Part shown: positions 9,404 through 19,253 of the stretch, one piece after another | Layout of the letters: each line of letters starts with the position of its first letter | How positions within the stretch are numbered: the stretch's first letter is position 1 | Source: Planctomycetota bacterium | GTDB lineage: Bacteria > Planctomycetota > Planctomycetia > Pirellulales > Pirellulaceae | Length of the DNA stretch: 64,000 bases | Assembly: GCA_016872725.1 (NCBI GenBank) | Contig: VGZC01000019.1 | Span: 24,342 to 88,341, forward strand | Reading direction: 5' to 3' | Notes under the pieces: model-generated | Told to the model about the DNA's origin: nothing | What the model saw: only the letters and a program-made list of their open reading frames with translations | Database searches by the model: none | Program-made: the position numbers and the translations under genes

Positions 9404-12400
9404 ATGTCTGTTCTCCCACAACGCGCGGTGGTTTGGCTCGCGGCGTGGTCGTTGATCGTGTGCGTCGCGCCCGTTTCCCGGATCCACGCGGTGGAGGAAA
9501 ACGGTTTTCGGGCGGGCGCGGCGGCGATCGACATCACGCCGACCTCGTTCCCCGTCATCGTCAACGGGTATTTCAACGAGCGAACGGCGGATGCCGCCCA
9601 GGACCGGATCATGGCGCGCGCTCTGGTGCTCGACGACGGCGCCACGCGGCTCGCGATCGTCGTCGTCGACAATCTGATGATTCCCCGCGACCTGCTCGAC
9701 CAGGCCAAGGAACTCGCCGCGCGTGCCTCGGGCATTCGCGCGGACCGCATGCTCATCTCGGCGACCCACACCCATTCCGCGCCGTCGGCCATGGCGTGCC
9801 TCGGGAGTCGCGCGGACGAGGCTTACCGGAAATTCCTTCCCGACCAGTTGGCGAAGGCGATCGTCGCGGCCGAGTCGAATCTCGCGCCGGCCCGCATCGG
9901 ATGGACCGTGGTTCGCGACTACGAGCACAATCATTGCCGCCGCTGGATCTTCCGGGCGGATCGGATGCCCGAGGACCCCTTCGGAGTCCGCAACGTGCGC
10001 GCGCACATGCACCCGGGACACTTGAGCCCGAACCACATCGGCCCGTCGGGACCGGCCGATCCCGATCTCTCGATGATCTCGGTCCGGTCGGTCGACGGCC
10101 GTCCGATCGCCGTGCTGGGCAACTACGCCATGCACTACTACGGAGCGACTCCGCTTTCCGCCGATTTCTGCGGCCGGTTCGGCGACGCGCTCGCGGAACG
10201 GATCGGAGCGACCGACGTGAAACCGGCGTTCGTCGGCATGATGTCGCAAGGAACCAGCGGGGACAGCATGTGGCCCGATTTCAGTCGGCCCGCCGGAAAG
10301 AACGATCTGAACGCGTACACCGAAGAAGTCGTGCGCGTCGCGAAGGACGCGTACGATCGCATCTCCTACCGCGACTCCGTGTCGCTCGCGATGGCCGAAC
10401 GGACATTGCGGCTGCGACGACGCGTTCCCGACGCGAAACGCCTCGAGTGGGCCCGCGCGACGGTCGCGTCGTTCGAAGGCCGCGCTCCCAACGGATTGCC
10501 CGAGATCTACGCGCGCGAACAGGTCTGTTTGCACGAAGAGCCCGAAGTCGAGCTGAAGTTGCAGGCGGTTCGCATCGGCGAGCTCGGGATCACCGCCATC
10601 CCCGACGAGGTGTATGGAATCACGGGGCTCAAGTTGAAGGCGGCAAGCCCGCTCGAACCGACATTCAATATCGAACTCGCCAACGGCGCCGAAGGATATA
10701 TCCCGCCTCCCGAGCAGCACGCGCTCGGCGGGTACACGACGTGGGCGGCCCGCACCGCGGCACTGGAAGTCGATGGCGAACCCAAGATCGTCGAAACGCT
10801 GCTCGAACTGCTCGAGGAAGTCGCCGGAAAGCCGAGGCGAAAGATCGATGAGCCCGAGGGAGCCTATGTGAAGGCGGTCCTCGATTCCAAGCCCGACGCC
10901 TATTGGCGGCTTGACGAAATGGCGGGCGCCATGGCCCGCGACCGCGCCGGGACGGTGTCCGGTTCCTTCGAGCCCGGCGTCGCGCTCTATCTTCCCGGTC
11001 CCACCGGCCAGGGTTTTCCCGACGCGCGGCGCGGAAATCGAACCGCGCACTTCGCGGGAGGCCGCATGCATGCGGTCGTACCCGATCTGGGCGATACCTA
11101 CTCGGTCGAGTTCTGGTTCTGGAACGGATTGCCGCACGACGCGAGTGCCGTCACGGGCTATCTTTTTTCGCGTGGACGCGATGAGGCCGCGGACGCCGCC
11201 GGCGATCACTTGGGGATCGGCGGTACCTATCGCGAGGATCTCGCCGGCAAGCTGTTCCTTTTCAATGGGAACCAGAAGAACGACGTGCTTGTCGGAAAGA
11301 CGGCCCTCGCGATCAAGCAGTGGTACCACGTCGCATTCGTCCGCTCGGGACGCCAAGTGCGCGTCCATCTCGACGGGAATCCCGAACCCGAGATCACCGG
11401 CGAGATCGAATCGGGCTGCGGCGCGGAAATCCACGGTTGTTTTCTGGGCGGCCGGAACGACCGGATGTTCGGCCTCGAAGGGAGAATCGACGAGGCCGCC
11501 GTTTACCGGCGAGCCCTTTCACCCGAGGAGATCCAGGCGCATGTCGCGGCCGCGGGCCGCGAGGGCGCCAAGCCGCATCCCGAGGAAGCCGGCGGCTTGG
11601 CGGGCCCCGATCCCCCTCCGCGTTCTCCGACGGAATCGATGGCCATGCACCATGTCCGCGACGGGTTTGTTTTGGAATTGGTGGCGGCTGAGCCGCTGGT
11701 CGTCGATCCGGTCGCCATCGCGTGGGGCGCCGACGGCCGGCTTTGGGTCGCCGAAATGGCCGACTACCCGAGCGGAATGGACGGGAACGGAAAGCCGGGC
11801 GGACGCATCCGCGTCGTGAGCGACTCCGATGGCGACGGGACGTACGATGCATCGACCGTGTTTCTGGAACAGGTCCCGTTCCCCAACGGCGTCCTGCCTT
11901 GGCGGCGCGGCGCGCTCGTCACGGCGGCACCCGAGATTTTCTATGCCGAGGATACGGACGGCGACGGCAGGGCCGATGTGCGGGAACCGATTCTGACGGG
12001 CTTCTTTGAAGGCAATCAGCAACTGCGGGTCAACGGCCTTCAATGGGGACTCGACAATTGGGTCCACTGCGCGCTCGGCAGCCATCACTTCGGATACGCC
12101 GCGGATTCCAAGATCCGATCGACGAAGACGGGAACGGATACGCGGGTGGGGGGCCGCGATTTCCGATTCCATCCCGACAGCGGTGCGATCGATCCGCTTT
12201 CCGGGCCATCGCAGTTCGGCCGCAATACGGACAATTGGGGCAATTGGTACGGCGAACAAAACAGCTATCCGCTCTGGCACTACGTGCTCGAGGACCGATA
12301 CACGCGCCGCAACGCGCGGGTCGCGCCACCCGATCCGCGACGCCAGTTGCTGCTTCCCGCGAATCCGAAGGTCTATCCGTTCACGACCGAGAAACGGTTT

Positions 12401-14464
12401 CACAGTTTCGAGCAGTCGGGGCATTTCACTTCGGCTTGTTCGGCGATGGTCTATCGCGATGAACGGCTCTTCGGACCGGGCGACGCGCAGCACTCGTTCA
12501 CATGCGAGCCGTTCCACAATCTCGTGCACCACGCGGTGATGACCGACGACGGCGTGAGTTTTCGGGCGGAACGCGCCGCGGAGGAACCGACGTCGGAGTT
12601 TTTCGCGTCGGCCGACCGCTGGTGCCGGCCCGTGATGACGCGGACGGGCCCCGACGGCGCGCTGTGGATCGTCGACATGTACCGATACATGATCGAACAT
12701 CCCCAGTGGCTTCCCAAGGAAGGCCAGGACGAATTGCGGCCGTATTTCCGCTCGGGCGACACGATGGGGCGGATCTATCGGATCTACCCGAAGGGAAGCC
12801 CGCCGCGCGCGGTCCCGCGTCTGGACACGCTCGATGCCGAAGGGCTCGCGTCCCAATTGGAGAGTCCGAACGGTTGGTGTCGGGACGTCGCGCAGCAGTT
12901 GCTCGTGGAGCGGCGCGATCCGTCGAGTCTTCCGGCCGTGACGCGAGTCGCCGACTCGAGTCGCTCGGCGGCAGGCCGCATGCACGCGCTCGCGACGCTC
13001 GACGGGCTCCGCGCGCTCGACGCCGCGCGGCTCGAGCGGGCGATGCGCGATCCGCATCCGGCCGTGCGGCGTCTGGCCGTTCGTCTTTCGGAGCCGTTGG
13101 GATCGAGTTCGCCGTCGCTTGTGAAAGGGGCCGTCGCGCTCGCCGACGACGACAGCGCGAAGGTGCGGTTGCAGGTCGCCTGTTCGCTGGGTGAATGGCG
13201 CGACGCGCGGATCGGCGCGACGCTTGTCGCGATCGCCGCCCGTGATCCAGACGATCCGCATATCCTCGGCGCCGTGCTCAGCTCGATCCACGACGCGAAT
13301 CTCGGCGACGCCTTGGCGGCCGCGCTCGACGCGACGCGCGCGCACTCCGGGGCGAACCGATTGCTCGGCCGGCTCCTCGGGCTTGCCGCCGACTCGGCCG
13401 ACGGATCGACGATTCGAACGGCCCTCGCGCGCGTCGCCGCACCGCGCGGGGGGACGTACGAGCCATGGCAATTCGCGGGCGCGGCCGAAATACTCGACGT
13501 GCTGGAAAAACGCCAGGCGGCGGACGCGCCCGATTGGGTGGTCGCGGCCCGCCACACGCTCGCGCCGGTTGTCGCCCAGGCTCGCGAACGGGCGACCGAT
13601 GCGGCATGCCCGGCCGAGATGCTGGCTCCGGCCGTCCGTCTGCTCGCGCGCGACGCGGACCACCGCGGCGAGGACCTCGCGCGGTTGGCCGACTTGCTCT
13701 CGGCGCGAACCGATGCGGTCGTCCAGGACGCGATCATCGACCACCTCGGAAAGCGGCGAGGACGCGAGATCGCCGAATCGATGCTCGCGAATTGGGACGG
13801 CCACGCACCCGCCCGGCGCGGAAGAATGCTCGCCGTCCTCTTGCAGCGCGCGGAGTGGATCGAGGCGTTTCTCGATGCCGTCGAATCGGGACGCGTCGCG
13901 GCCGCGGACCTGGATCTCGCGACGCGACAGCAGCTCGCGGCCCGGGAGGACGCCGAGCTCAAGCCGCGCATCGGGAAGATCCTCGCGCGCGCGGTGAGCG
14001 ACGATCGTCAGGAAGTCGTGAGGCGATTCTCGGAGGCGCTCACCGTCGAAGGCGATTTCCGACGCGGCGCGGCCGCCTTCGAACAGAAGTGCGCGAAGTG
14101 CCACCGCATCGGAGACCGGGGCCACGAGGTCGGCCCCAATCTGGTTTCGCTCACCAACAAGTCGCCCCAGACCCTGCTCACCGCCATCCTCGACCCGAGC
14201 CAGGCGGTCGAGCCCAAGTACGCGAACTACGTCGTCGTCACGTCCGATGGGCTGACGCACACCGGAATCCTCGATTCGGAGACCGGCAACAGCGTCACGA
14301 TCCTCGGCCAGGAGGGACGACGCGAGGTCTTATTGCGTTCCGAGATCGAGGCGATCCGGAGTACGGGGAAATCGATGATGCCCGACGGTTTTGAAAAGGA
14401 ACTCACCGTGCCCGAATGCGCCGACATCATGGCCTACCTCGCGCGCGTCGGCCGCGAAGGATGA
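9404..14464 (+). CDS. Ceramidase-like hydrolase / LamG / PVC-type dehydrogenase / HEAT / haem-binding fusion
   Basis: About 1686 residues, exported (signal peptide 1-28). Domain order: neutral/alkaline ceramidase-type N-terminal domain about 32-460, with the zinc-site stretch ATHTHSAPSA; a LamG/concanavalin-like sandwich about 488-710; a PVC-type membrane-bound dehydrogenase propeller about 745-1120 (FVLELVAAEPLVVDPVA, GADGRLWVAEM); HEAT-like helical repeats about 1130-1530; and a C-terminal PVC haem domain with CAKCH (Cys at codon about 1562) and the typical DPSQAVEPKY and LLRSEIEAIR segments. The usual ceramidase NxGDVSPN nucleophile loop is replaced by MSQGTSGDS, so ceramide may not be the substrate. 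The ATG at 9404 is preferred over an in-frame GTG at 9392. The gene stands alone and converges with the Gfo/Idh gene. Confidence 0.85.
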   Translation: MSVLPQRAVVWLAAWSLIVCVAPVSRIHAVEENGFRAGAAAIDITPTSFPVIVNGYFNERTADAAQDRIMARALVLDDGATRLAIVVVDNLMIPRDLLDQAKELAARASGIRADRMLISATHTHSAPSAMACLGSRADEAYRKFLPDQLAKAIVAAESNLAPARIGWTVVRDYEHNHCRRWIFRADRMPEDPFGVRNVRAHMHPGHLSPNHIGPSGPADPDLSMISVRSVDGRPIAVLGNYAMHYYGATPLSADFCGRFGDALAERIGATDVKPAFVGMMSQGTSGDSMWPDFSRPAGKNDLNAYTEEVVRVAKDAYDRISYRDSVSLAMAERTLRLRRRVPDAKRLEWARATVASFEGRAPNGLPEIYAREQVCLHEEPEVELKLQAVRIGELGITAIPDEVYGITGLKLKAASPLEPTFNIELANGAEGYIPPPEQHALGGYTTWAARTAALEVDGEPKIVETLLELLEEVAGKPRRKIDEPEGAYVKAVLDSKPDAYWRLDEMAGAMARDRAGTVSGSFEPGVALYLPGPTGQGFPDARRGNRTAHFAGGRMHAVVPDLGDTYSVEFWFWNGLPHDASAVTGYLFSRGRDEAADAAGDHLGIGGTYREDLAGKLFLFNGNQKNDVLVGKTALAIKQWYHVAFVRSGRQVRVHLDGNPEPEITGEIESGCGAEIHGCFLGGRNDRMFGLEGRIDEAAVYRRALSPEEIQAHVAAAGREGAKPHPEEAGGLAGPDPPPRSPTESMAMHHVRDGFVLELVAAEPLVVDPVAIAWGADGRLWVAEMADYPSGMDGNGKPGGRIRVVSDSDGDGTYDASTVFLEQVPFPNGVLPWRRGALVTAAPEIFYAEDTDGDGRADVREPILTGFFEGNQQLRVNGLQWGLDNWVHCALGSHHFGYAADSKIRSTKTGTDTRVGGRDFRFHPDSGAIDPLSGPSQFGRNTDNWGNWYGEQNSYPLWHYVLEDRYTRRNARVAPPDPRRQLLLPANPKVYPFTTEKRFHSFEQSGHFTSACSAMVYRDERLFGPGDAQHSFTCEPFHNLVHHAVMTDDGVSFRAERAAEEPTSEFFASADRWCRPVMTRTGPDGALWIVDMYRYMIEHPQWLPKEGQDELRPYFRSGDTMGRIYRIYPKGSPPRAVPRLDTLDAEGLASQLESPNGWCRDVAQQLLVERRDPSSLPAVTRVADSSRSAAGRMHALATLDGLRALDAARLERAMRDPHPAVRRLAVRLSEPLGSSSPSLVKGAVALADDDSAKVRLQVACSLGEWRDARIGATLVAIAARDPDDPHILGAVLSSIHDANLGDALAAALDATRAHSGANRLLGRLLGLAADSADGSTIRTALARVAAPRGGTYEPWQFAGAAEILDVLEKRQAADAPDWVVAARHTLAPVVAQARERATDAACPAEMLAPAVRLLARDADHRGEDLARLADLLSARTDAVVQDAIIDHLGKRRGREIAESMLANWDGHAPARRGRMLAVLLQRAEWIEAFLDAVESGRVAAADLDLATRQQLAAREDAELKPRIGKILARAVSDDRQEVVRRFSEALTVEGDFRRGAAAFEQKCAKCHRIGDRGHEVGPNLVSLTNKSPQTLLTAILDPSQAVEPKYANYVVVTSDGLTHTGILDSETGNSVTILGQEGRREVLLRSEIEAIRSTGKSMMPDGFEKELTVPECADIMAYLARVGREG

Positions 14465-14487
14465 CGATACGCGGTATTCGAACGCGC

Positions 14488-14505
14488 CGTGGGCTTCGGC
14501 CCACG
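14488..14505. terminator. UUCG-capped hairpin between convergent genes
   Basis: A 7-bp GC-rich stem (CGTGGGC / GCCCACG) closes a TTCG tetraloop 24 bp after the ceramidase-type stop codon and 21 bp before the end of the minus-strand Gfo/Idh gene. It has no T-tract, so it may act bidirectionally as a weak intrinsic or RNA-stabilising hairpin. TCGAACGCG occurs on both sides of it. Confidence 0.5.
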
Positions 14506-14525
14506 CGCGGCAGTCGAACGCGCGA

Positions 14526-15905
14526 TCACACGTCCTTGGGCACGACGTACGGCGAGCGGTACGCGGGGTCGTTCAGAAGGGCATTGGCTTCGGCGTCTCC
14601 GAGGACGGTCTCGGTGGCCGGATCGAACTTGAGCGGGCGGCCGAGTTCGTACGCGGTCCGGGCGAGCAGGCACGGGACCATCGACTTGTGGCCTTCCTCG
14701 ATGTCCGCGCGCAGACGCTTGGCGTCGCCCGCGCGGATCGCATCGATCCAGTTCGCGAAGTGCGGCGTGTCCTCCATCGTCTGTACCTCGGCGACCCGGC
14801 TCGGTCCCGGCTCCCCCTTCGGCCCGAGGAACGTGCGGTAACTGCTGTAGTCGGGGATGATCAAATAGCCTTCCGAACCAAAGAAGATCGTGCCCACGGG
14901 GAAGTTCGGTTGGACGAACGGATACTGGTCCCGAAAACCCGCCTCGCTATTGGTGTACCAGCACCGGTGTTCGTAGGTGACAAGCGGTTTGGAACCGCCG
15001 AACCGAAACGTCGCGACGAAGTCGGTCGGAGACGTGCGGTCGTCGTCGTGCACGAACCTGCCTCCCACCGCCGCGACCTCCGTCGGATGCTGGTCGAGGC
15101 CGAGTCCCCATCGCAGGATGTCGATCTCGTGAACCGCCTGATTCGCGAAGCCGCCGCTGCACAGTTCGAGGATCCAATACCAGCGATGGTGCCAGAACTG
15201 GCTGTAGTCGCGCATCGGCTTGGGGCCGAGCCACCGGTCCCAATCCAGGCCGGCCGGCACGGCCGCCGGATTCACGCGTCCGAGATTGCCGACCAGTTTG
15301 TAGTCGAGTCCGCGGGCCATGTAGACGTCGCCGATGACGCCCTCGCGCAGTTTTTGGATGCCTTCGCGGATATTCGGGCTCGATCGGTTCTGCGTCCCGT
15401 GCTGCACCATGCAGGCGTACTTGCGCGCGGCCGCGACCATCTGCCGGCCCTCGAACAGATTGTGCGTCGCCGGCTTCTCGACATAGACATGCTTTCCCGC
15501 CTGGCAGGCCCAGATGGTGGAGAGCGCGTGCCATCGGTCGCCGAGCCCATTGCTGATCGCGTCGATCGAGCGATCGTCGAGCATCTTGCGCATGTCGGTG
15601 TAGGTCGCCAGTTTCTTGCCCGCGAGTTCGGGATAGCGCTGCGCGGCCGAGTCGAGCTTCCCCTGGTCGCAATCGCAGATCGCGACGATTTCGACATTTT
15701 GAGGCGCCAGCTCGGTGAGCGCCGCGACGTGCGACCGCATGCGGCCGCCGAGCCCGAGCAGGCCGACTCGAATCCGATCGTTCGCTCCAAGGCTCGCGCG
15801 GCCCGTCGCGGGCGTCGCCGCGATCGCCGAACCGACCGCGACGGTCGCCGTTTTCAGGAACGATCTTCGATCCGCGCCTGGAACTCCTTGCGTCCGCTCG
15901 TTCAT
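14526..15905 (-). CDS. Gfo/Idh/MocA-family oxidoreductase, Tat-exported
   Basis: 459 residues. The leader RRSFLKTA followed by a hydrophobic, Ala-rich stretch is a twin-arginine signal, so the protein probably folds with its cofactor before export. The Rossmann part opens at about 50 (IRVGLLGLGGRM) and contains the family EKP signature (VYVEKPATHN). The C-terminal half is the usual open beta-sheet domain (GGFANQAVHEIDILRWGLG). Family knowledge: NAD(P)-dependent oxidoreductases acting on sugars or polyols, often found in planctomycete catabolic sets. The start at 15905 is the first ATG that gives the Tat leader; the frame upstream runs opposite the next gene. It is divergent from the URO-D-like gene across 234 bp. 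Confidence 0.9.
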   Translation of the reverse strand: MNERTQGVPGADRRSFLKTATVAVGSAIAATPATGRASLGANDRIRVGLLGLGGRMRSHVAALTELAPQNVEIVAICDCDQGKLDSAAQRYPELAGKKLATYTDMRKMLDDRSIDAISNGLGDRWHALSTIWACQAGKHVYVEKPATHNLFEGRQMVAAARKYACMVQHGTQNRSSPNIREGIQKLREGVIGDVYMARGLDYKLVGNLGRVNPAAVPAGLDWDRWLGPKPMRDYSQFWHHRWYWILELCSGGFANQAVHEIDILRWGLGLDQHPTEVAAVGGRFVHDDDRTSPTDFVATFRFGGSKPLVTYEHRCWYTNSEAGFRDQYPFVQPNFPVGTIFFGSEGYLIIPDYSSYRTFLGPKGEPGPSRVAEVQTMEDTPHFANWIDAIRAGDAKRLRADIEEGHKSMVPCLLARTAYELGRPLKFDPATETVLGDAEANALLNDPAYRSPYVVPKDV

Positions 15906-16021
15906 CGGTCGATTCTCCGTGCACCGGGATTTGGCGGGGCGCGGCCGTTGCCGGATCGGTCCGCGGCCCGATCGTGGCGATTCGCGTACGTCCGCGGGCC
16001 GCTGTTCTCGCCGCGGCGATT

Positions 16022-16061
16022 CGAATACTACACAAAGTCCACCGCCATTTGCTAGTATTCG
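16022..16061. promoter_or_regulatory. Perfect 9-bp inverted repeat in divergent promoter region
   Basis: CGAATACTA (16022-16030) and TAGTATTCG (16053-16061) are exact reverse complements with centres 31 bp apart, about three helical turns. They are AT-rich islands in a GC-rich spacer between genes starting at 15905 (-) and 16140 (+). Each arm contains TAGTAT in the outward direction, resembling a -10 hexamer; on the plus strand it is preceded by TGC, like an extended -10. This could be an operator, a pair of divergent -10 elements, or both. Confidence 0.5.
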
Positions 16062-16139
16062 GGTTCCCAGTTCTTCACGTGGCCGAAGGGTCCGCCGCGC
16101 GGCGCGCGGACCGACGGCGGGAAATCGAGGTCGCTTGGC

Positions 16140-17162
16140 ATGGGCATGAACGGCAGGGAGCGGGTCGAGGCGTTGTTCAGGCACGAGCCGGTGGACCGGC
16201 TGCCTTTGATGCCCGTCGTCATGATGTTCTGTGCCGATCAGATCGGCGTTCCCTATGGTGAATACGTCCGGGACCACCGGGTGCTCGCCGAGGCCCAGGT
16301 GCGGACGGCGGAACGGTTCGACCTGGACATCGTGTCGATCATGTCCGATCCGGCCCGCGAGGCGGCCGACTGCGGGGCGCGCGTCGAGTTCTTTCCGGAT
16401 CAACCGGCGGCGATCGTCGAAAGCGACGCGCTGCTCGCCGACACGACCACGCTTGCCCGTCTGGCGATGCCCGATCCGCTCGGCGGCGGCCGTATGCACG
16501 CCGCCGTCCAGGCCCTCGATCGGATGCGGAGCGAAGTGGGGCGTGAAAAATGCCTCATGGGATGGGTCGAAGGCCCGTGCGCCGAGGCGGCCGACCTGCG
16601 AGGCATCAACACGTTGATGCTCGACTTCTACGACGATCCGGTTTTCGTCCGCGATCTGTTCGAGTTCGTCACCGAATTGGCCATGCGTTACGCGAAGGCC
16701 CAAGTCGACGTCGGCGCGCGGATCATCGGAATCGGCGACGCCGCCGCGTCGCTGATCGGGCCGCGGTTCTACAGTGAATTCGTCTGGCCGTACGAAAAGA
16801 AACTCGTCGACGCCATCCGCGCGATGGGCGCGGCCACGCGCCTGCACATCTGCGGGAATACGTCGGCGATCGTCGAGGGAATGGGAAAGCTCGGATGCGA
16901 GATCATCGACCTCGACTGGATGACCTCGCTCACCGCCGCCCGGGCCGCGATGGGAAGTGATCCGATCCTGCTCGGCAACATCGATCCGGTCCGCGCACTG
17001 CGGAACGCGGACCCCGATTCCGTGCGCGACGCGTTCGCGGAATGCCATCGTCAGGCCGGCGATCGTTACATCGTCGGCGCGGGATGCGAGGTCCCCCGCG
17101 ATACGCCGCTCGAAAACGTCATGGCGATGATCGACTACGCGAAGTCCCATCGGGGCTCGTGA
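16140..17162 (+). CDS. Uroporphyrinogen decarboxylase-family protein, MtaA/CmuA-like methyltransferase type
   Basis: 340 residues, cytoplasmic, full length for the family. The N-terminus NGRERVEALFRHEPVDRLP is the standard URO-D-family opening. Zinc ligands of the corrinoid methyltransferase branch are present: H236-x-C238 in LHICGN and C316 in GAGCEVP, followed by DTPLENV. True uroporphyrinogen decarboxylases lack this H-x-C...C set, so methyl transfer to or from a thiol or corrinoid is more likely than haem synthesis. No corrinoid protein or second methyltransferase is adjacent. A second ATG lies two codons downstream. It is divergent from the Gfo/Idh gene and followed 25 bp later by an Rrf2 regulator. 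Confidence 0.85.
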   Translation: MGMNGRERVEALFRHEPVDRLPLMPVVMMFCADQIGVPYGEYVRDHRVLAEAQVRTAERFDLDIVSIMSDPAREAADCGARVEFFPDQPAAIVESDALLADTTTLARLAMPDPLGGGRMHAAVQALDRMRSEVGREKCLMGWVEGPCAEAADLRGINTLMLDFYDDPVFVRDLFEFVTELAMRYAKAQVDVGARIIGIGDAAASLIGPRFYSEFVWPYEKKLVDAIRAMGAATRLHICGNTSAIVEGMGKLGCEIIDLDWMTSLTAARAAMGSDPILLGNIDPVRALRNADPDSVRDAFAECHRQAGDRYIVGAGCEVPRDTPLENVMAMIDYAKSHRGS

Positions 17163-17187
17163 ACCTCCAAGGAAAAGGCGACTGCCC

Positions 17188-17649
17188 GTGGCAAGCGGCC
17201 ACTTCTTCTCGCAGCGGTTCAGTTACGGACTCCACGCGCTCGCGTACGTCGCGACGAAGCCCGCGGGCGAGCTGACGACGCTCCCGGAAGTCGCCGAGTG
17301 GATGACCACGATTTGGCCGAGCGCGTCGCAGACGTACCTGTCCAACGTGGTCCAACGCCTTGCGCGGGGACGCCTGCTCCGGAGTCACCGAGGCATCAGC
17401 GGCGGATATTCGCTGGGACGGCCCGCCGATCAGATCACGATCCGCGACGTCGTCGAAGTGCTCGAGGGCATCGAGACGACCCGGTGCGGCCTCTCGCTGA
17501 CCGACGAGTGCCCCGCGCTCGGGCGGTGCTCGATCCATCGCCGCATGGCGGCGCTCGAGGAGCAGTTCCTGCAGTCACTCGCCGCCGTACGGCTCAGCGA
17601 ACTCGCCCAGGAGATCCGCGCCACGCCGCCGAAGACGAAGCACGCGTGA
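17188..17649 (+). CDS. Rrf2-family transcriptional regulator
   Basis: 153 residues with a GTG start preceded by AAGGAAAAGG. The N-terminal winged helix (about 5-85) has the family pattern FSYGLHALAYVA...LPEVAEWM...YLSNVVQRLARGRLLRSHRGISGGYSLGRP. Three cysteines (C-x8-C-x5-C in RCGLSLTDECPALGRCSIH) occupy the Fe-S or redox sensor position of IscR/NsrR-type members, suggesting a response to iron-sulfur status, NO or oxidants. It is co-directional with the methyltransferase-like gene 25 bp upstream and convergent with the NtrC-type gene, 8 bp apart. Confidence 0.92.
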   Translation: MASGHFFSQRFSYGLHALAYVATKPAGELTTLPEVAEWMTTIWPSASQTYLSNVVQRLARGRLLRSHRGISGGYSLGRPADQITIRDVVEVLEGIETTRCGLSLTDECPALGRCSIHRRMAALEEQFLQSLAAVRLSELAQEIRATPPKTKHA

Positions 17650-17657
17650 ATCGGCGG

Positions 17658-19013
17658 TCAGGTTTGGATTTGGTATTTCTCGACGAGCCGGTAGAGTTTG
17701 CGGCGGTCGATGCCGAGCACGCGGGCCGCCTTCGACTTATTGCCCCCTTCGCGCATCAGGATCTCGACGATCTTGGTCCGTTCGAGCGACGAGAGGTTGT
17801 CGCCGTCGACCACCGGCGAGTCGGACGGCGGTGAAAGCGGGGGGGGGACGGGAGCGTGGATCTCGCGCGGCAAGTCGCGCGCGTGGACGACATGATCGTC
17901 GGAGAGGATCTTGGCCCGTTCGAGCGCGTTGATCAACTGGCGGACGTTCCCCGGCCATTCGTAGGCGCGCATCGCGTCGAGCGCCGAGTCCTCGATCGTC
18001 CAGTCGGGATCGAGGAAATGGGAGACCAGCCGGGGAATGTCGTCGCGGCGCTCGCGGAGCGGAGGGAGTTCGAGCGACATGACGTTGATCCGGTAGTAAA
18101 GGTCCTCGCGGAACCGGCCCGCGTTCACCTCGTCGATCATCTTGCGATTCGTCGCCGCCAACAGCCTCACGTCGACGCGCCGCTCCTTCACCGATCCGAT
18201 GCGGCGCAGCGAGCCGTCCTCGAGGACCCGCAGCAGCTTCGCCTGCAGCGATCCGGGAAGCTCGCCGATCTCGTCGATGAACAGCGTGCCCTCGTCGGCG
18301 ACCTCGAACAGCCCCGGCTTCGCGGCGATCGCGCCGGTGAACGCGCCCTTCTCGTGGCCGAACAGTTCGCTTTCGAGCAGCGATTCGGGGAGCGCCGCGC
18401 AGTTGATCACGACAATCGGCTTGGCCGACCGCGCGCTGCACCGATGGAGGGCCCGCGCGACCAACTCCTTTCCCGTTCCGCTTTCGCCTTGGATCAGAAT
18501 CGCCTTGTCGCTCGGGCCCGCCCGCTCGATCAACCGAAACAACTCCTGCATCGCGCGCGATTCCCCGATCATCGCCTGCGGTCGCTCCGCGCGCTGCAAC
18601 ATGGCCCGAAGCTGGCGGTTCTCCTTCTGCAACCGCTTCCGCTCATAGGCCTTTTCGATCAGCGATTCGAGCTCCTTCAGCGGGCACGGCTTGGTCACGT
18701 AGTCGTACGCGCCAAGCTTCATCGCCTTCACCGCCGACTCGACCGTCCCTTGCCCCGTCAACAGGATGACTTCGCAGTCGGGGTGATCGTGCTTGAGCCG
18801 TTCGAGCAATTCGAGGCCCGAACCGCGCGGCAACACCATGTCGCACAGGATGACGTCCACGTCCCGCTGCTCGGCGATCTCGATCGCCTTCTCGCCCGTC
18901 GCGGCGTCCGACACGCGGAACCCGCTCATCCGCATCCGCTGCGACAAAAGGCCGCGGAAATCGTCGTCGTCGTCGACGATCAAAAGGTCGATGTTCCGTG
19001 ACACCGCCGCCAT
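17658..19013 (-). CDS. NtrC-type sigma54-dependent response regulator
   Basis: 451 residues with three domains. Receiver domain 9-125: acidic pocket at DDDDD near 14-18, phospho-acceptor D58 in [10 protein letters not shown]86 in LLTGQG, K109 in VTKP. AAA+ domain about 148-375: Walker A GESGTGKE at 176-183, the sigma54-contact loop GAFTGA at 223-228, and a DEIGELP Walker B. A C-terminal Fis-type helix-turn-helix spans about 405-450 ([21 protein letters not shown]). No sensor kinase is adjacent, and no TGGCAC-N5-TTGC-like site was found nearby, so its targets are probably elsewhere. ATG 19013 is preferred over GTG 19019. The neighbouring CBS and UspA genes suggest a stress or energy regulon. 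Confidence 0.95.
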   Translation of the reverse strand: MAAVSRNIDLLIVDDDDDFRGLLSQRMRMSGFRVSDAATGEKAIEIAEQRDVDVILCDMVLPRGSGLELLERLKHDHPDCEVILLTGQGTVESAVKAMKLGAYDYVTKPCPLKELESLIEKAYERKRLQKENRQLRAMLQRAERPQAMIGESRAMQELFRLIERAGPSDKAILIQGESGTGKELVARALHRCSARSAKPIVVINCAALPESLLESELFGHEKGAFTGAIAAKPGLFEVADEGTLFIDEIGELPGSLQAKLLRVLEDGSLRRIGSVKERRVDVRLLAATNRKMIDEVNAGRFREDLYYRINVMSLELPPLRERRDDIPRLVSHFLDPDWTIEDSALDAMRAYEWPGNVRQLINALERAKILSDDHVVHARDLPREIHAPVPPPLSPPSDSPVVDGDNLSSLERTKIVEILMREGGNKSKAARVLGIDRRKLYRLVEKYQIQT

Positions 19014-19253
19014 GCCCACCCGCCCTCGGCGAAAAAGACGCCGGACCCCGATTCCGGAGCCGTCATGCCCACGTGTGTGCGAATCCGCACGGTCGCCAGT
19101 GTATCAGGATCGTTTTTCGCGTACCATAGGTGGAAAGGCGGGGACCGGAAGCCTGGAACACGCGCCGCGCGACACGCCGCACCCGTTGGCGCGTGAATTG
19201 CAAGAGTCGATGATCGGACCAGGGCGAGCAACCGGCGCATGGAGAATTGCGGT

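Noticed and set aside
15906..17150. N-terminal extension of the Gfo/Idh protein on the minus strand
   Set aside because: It lies opposite the URO-D-like gene; the Tat leader at 15905 marks the true start.
19014..19253. Sigma54 promoter near the NtrC-type gene
   Set aside because: TGG-rich strings occur, but none has the TGGCAC-N5-TTGC spacing.
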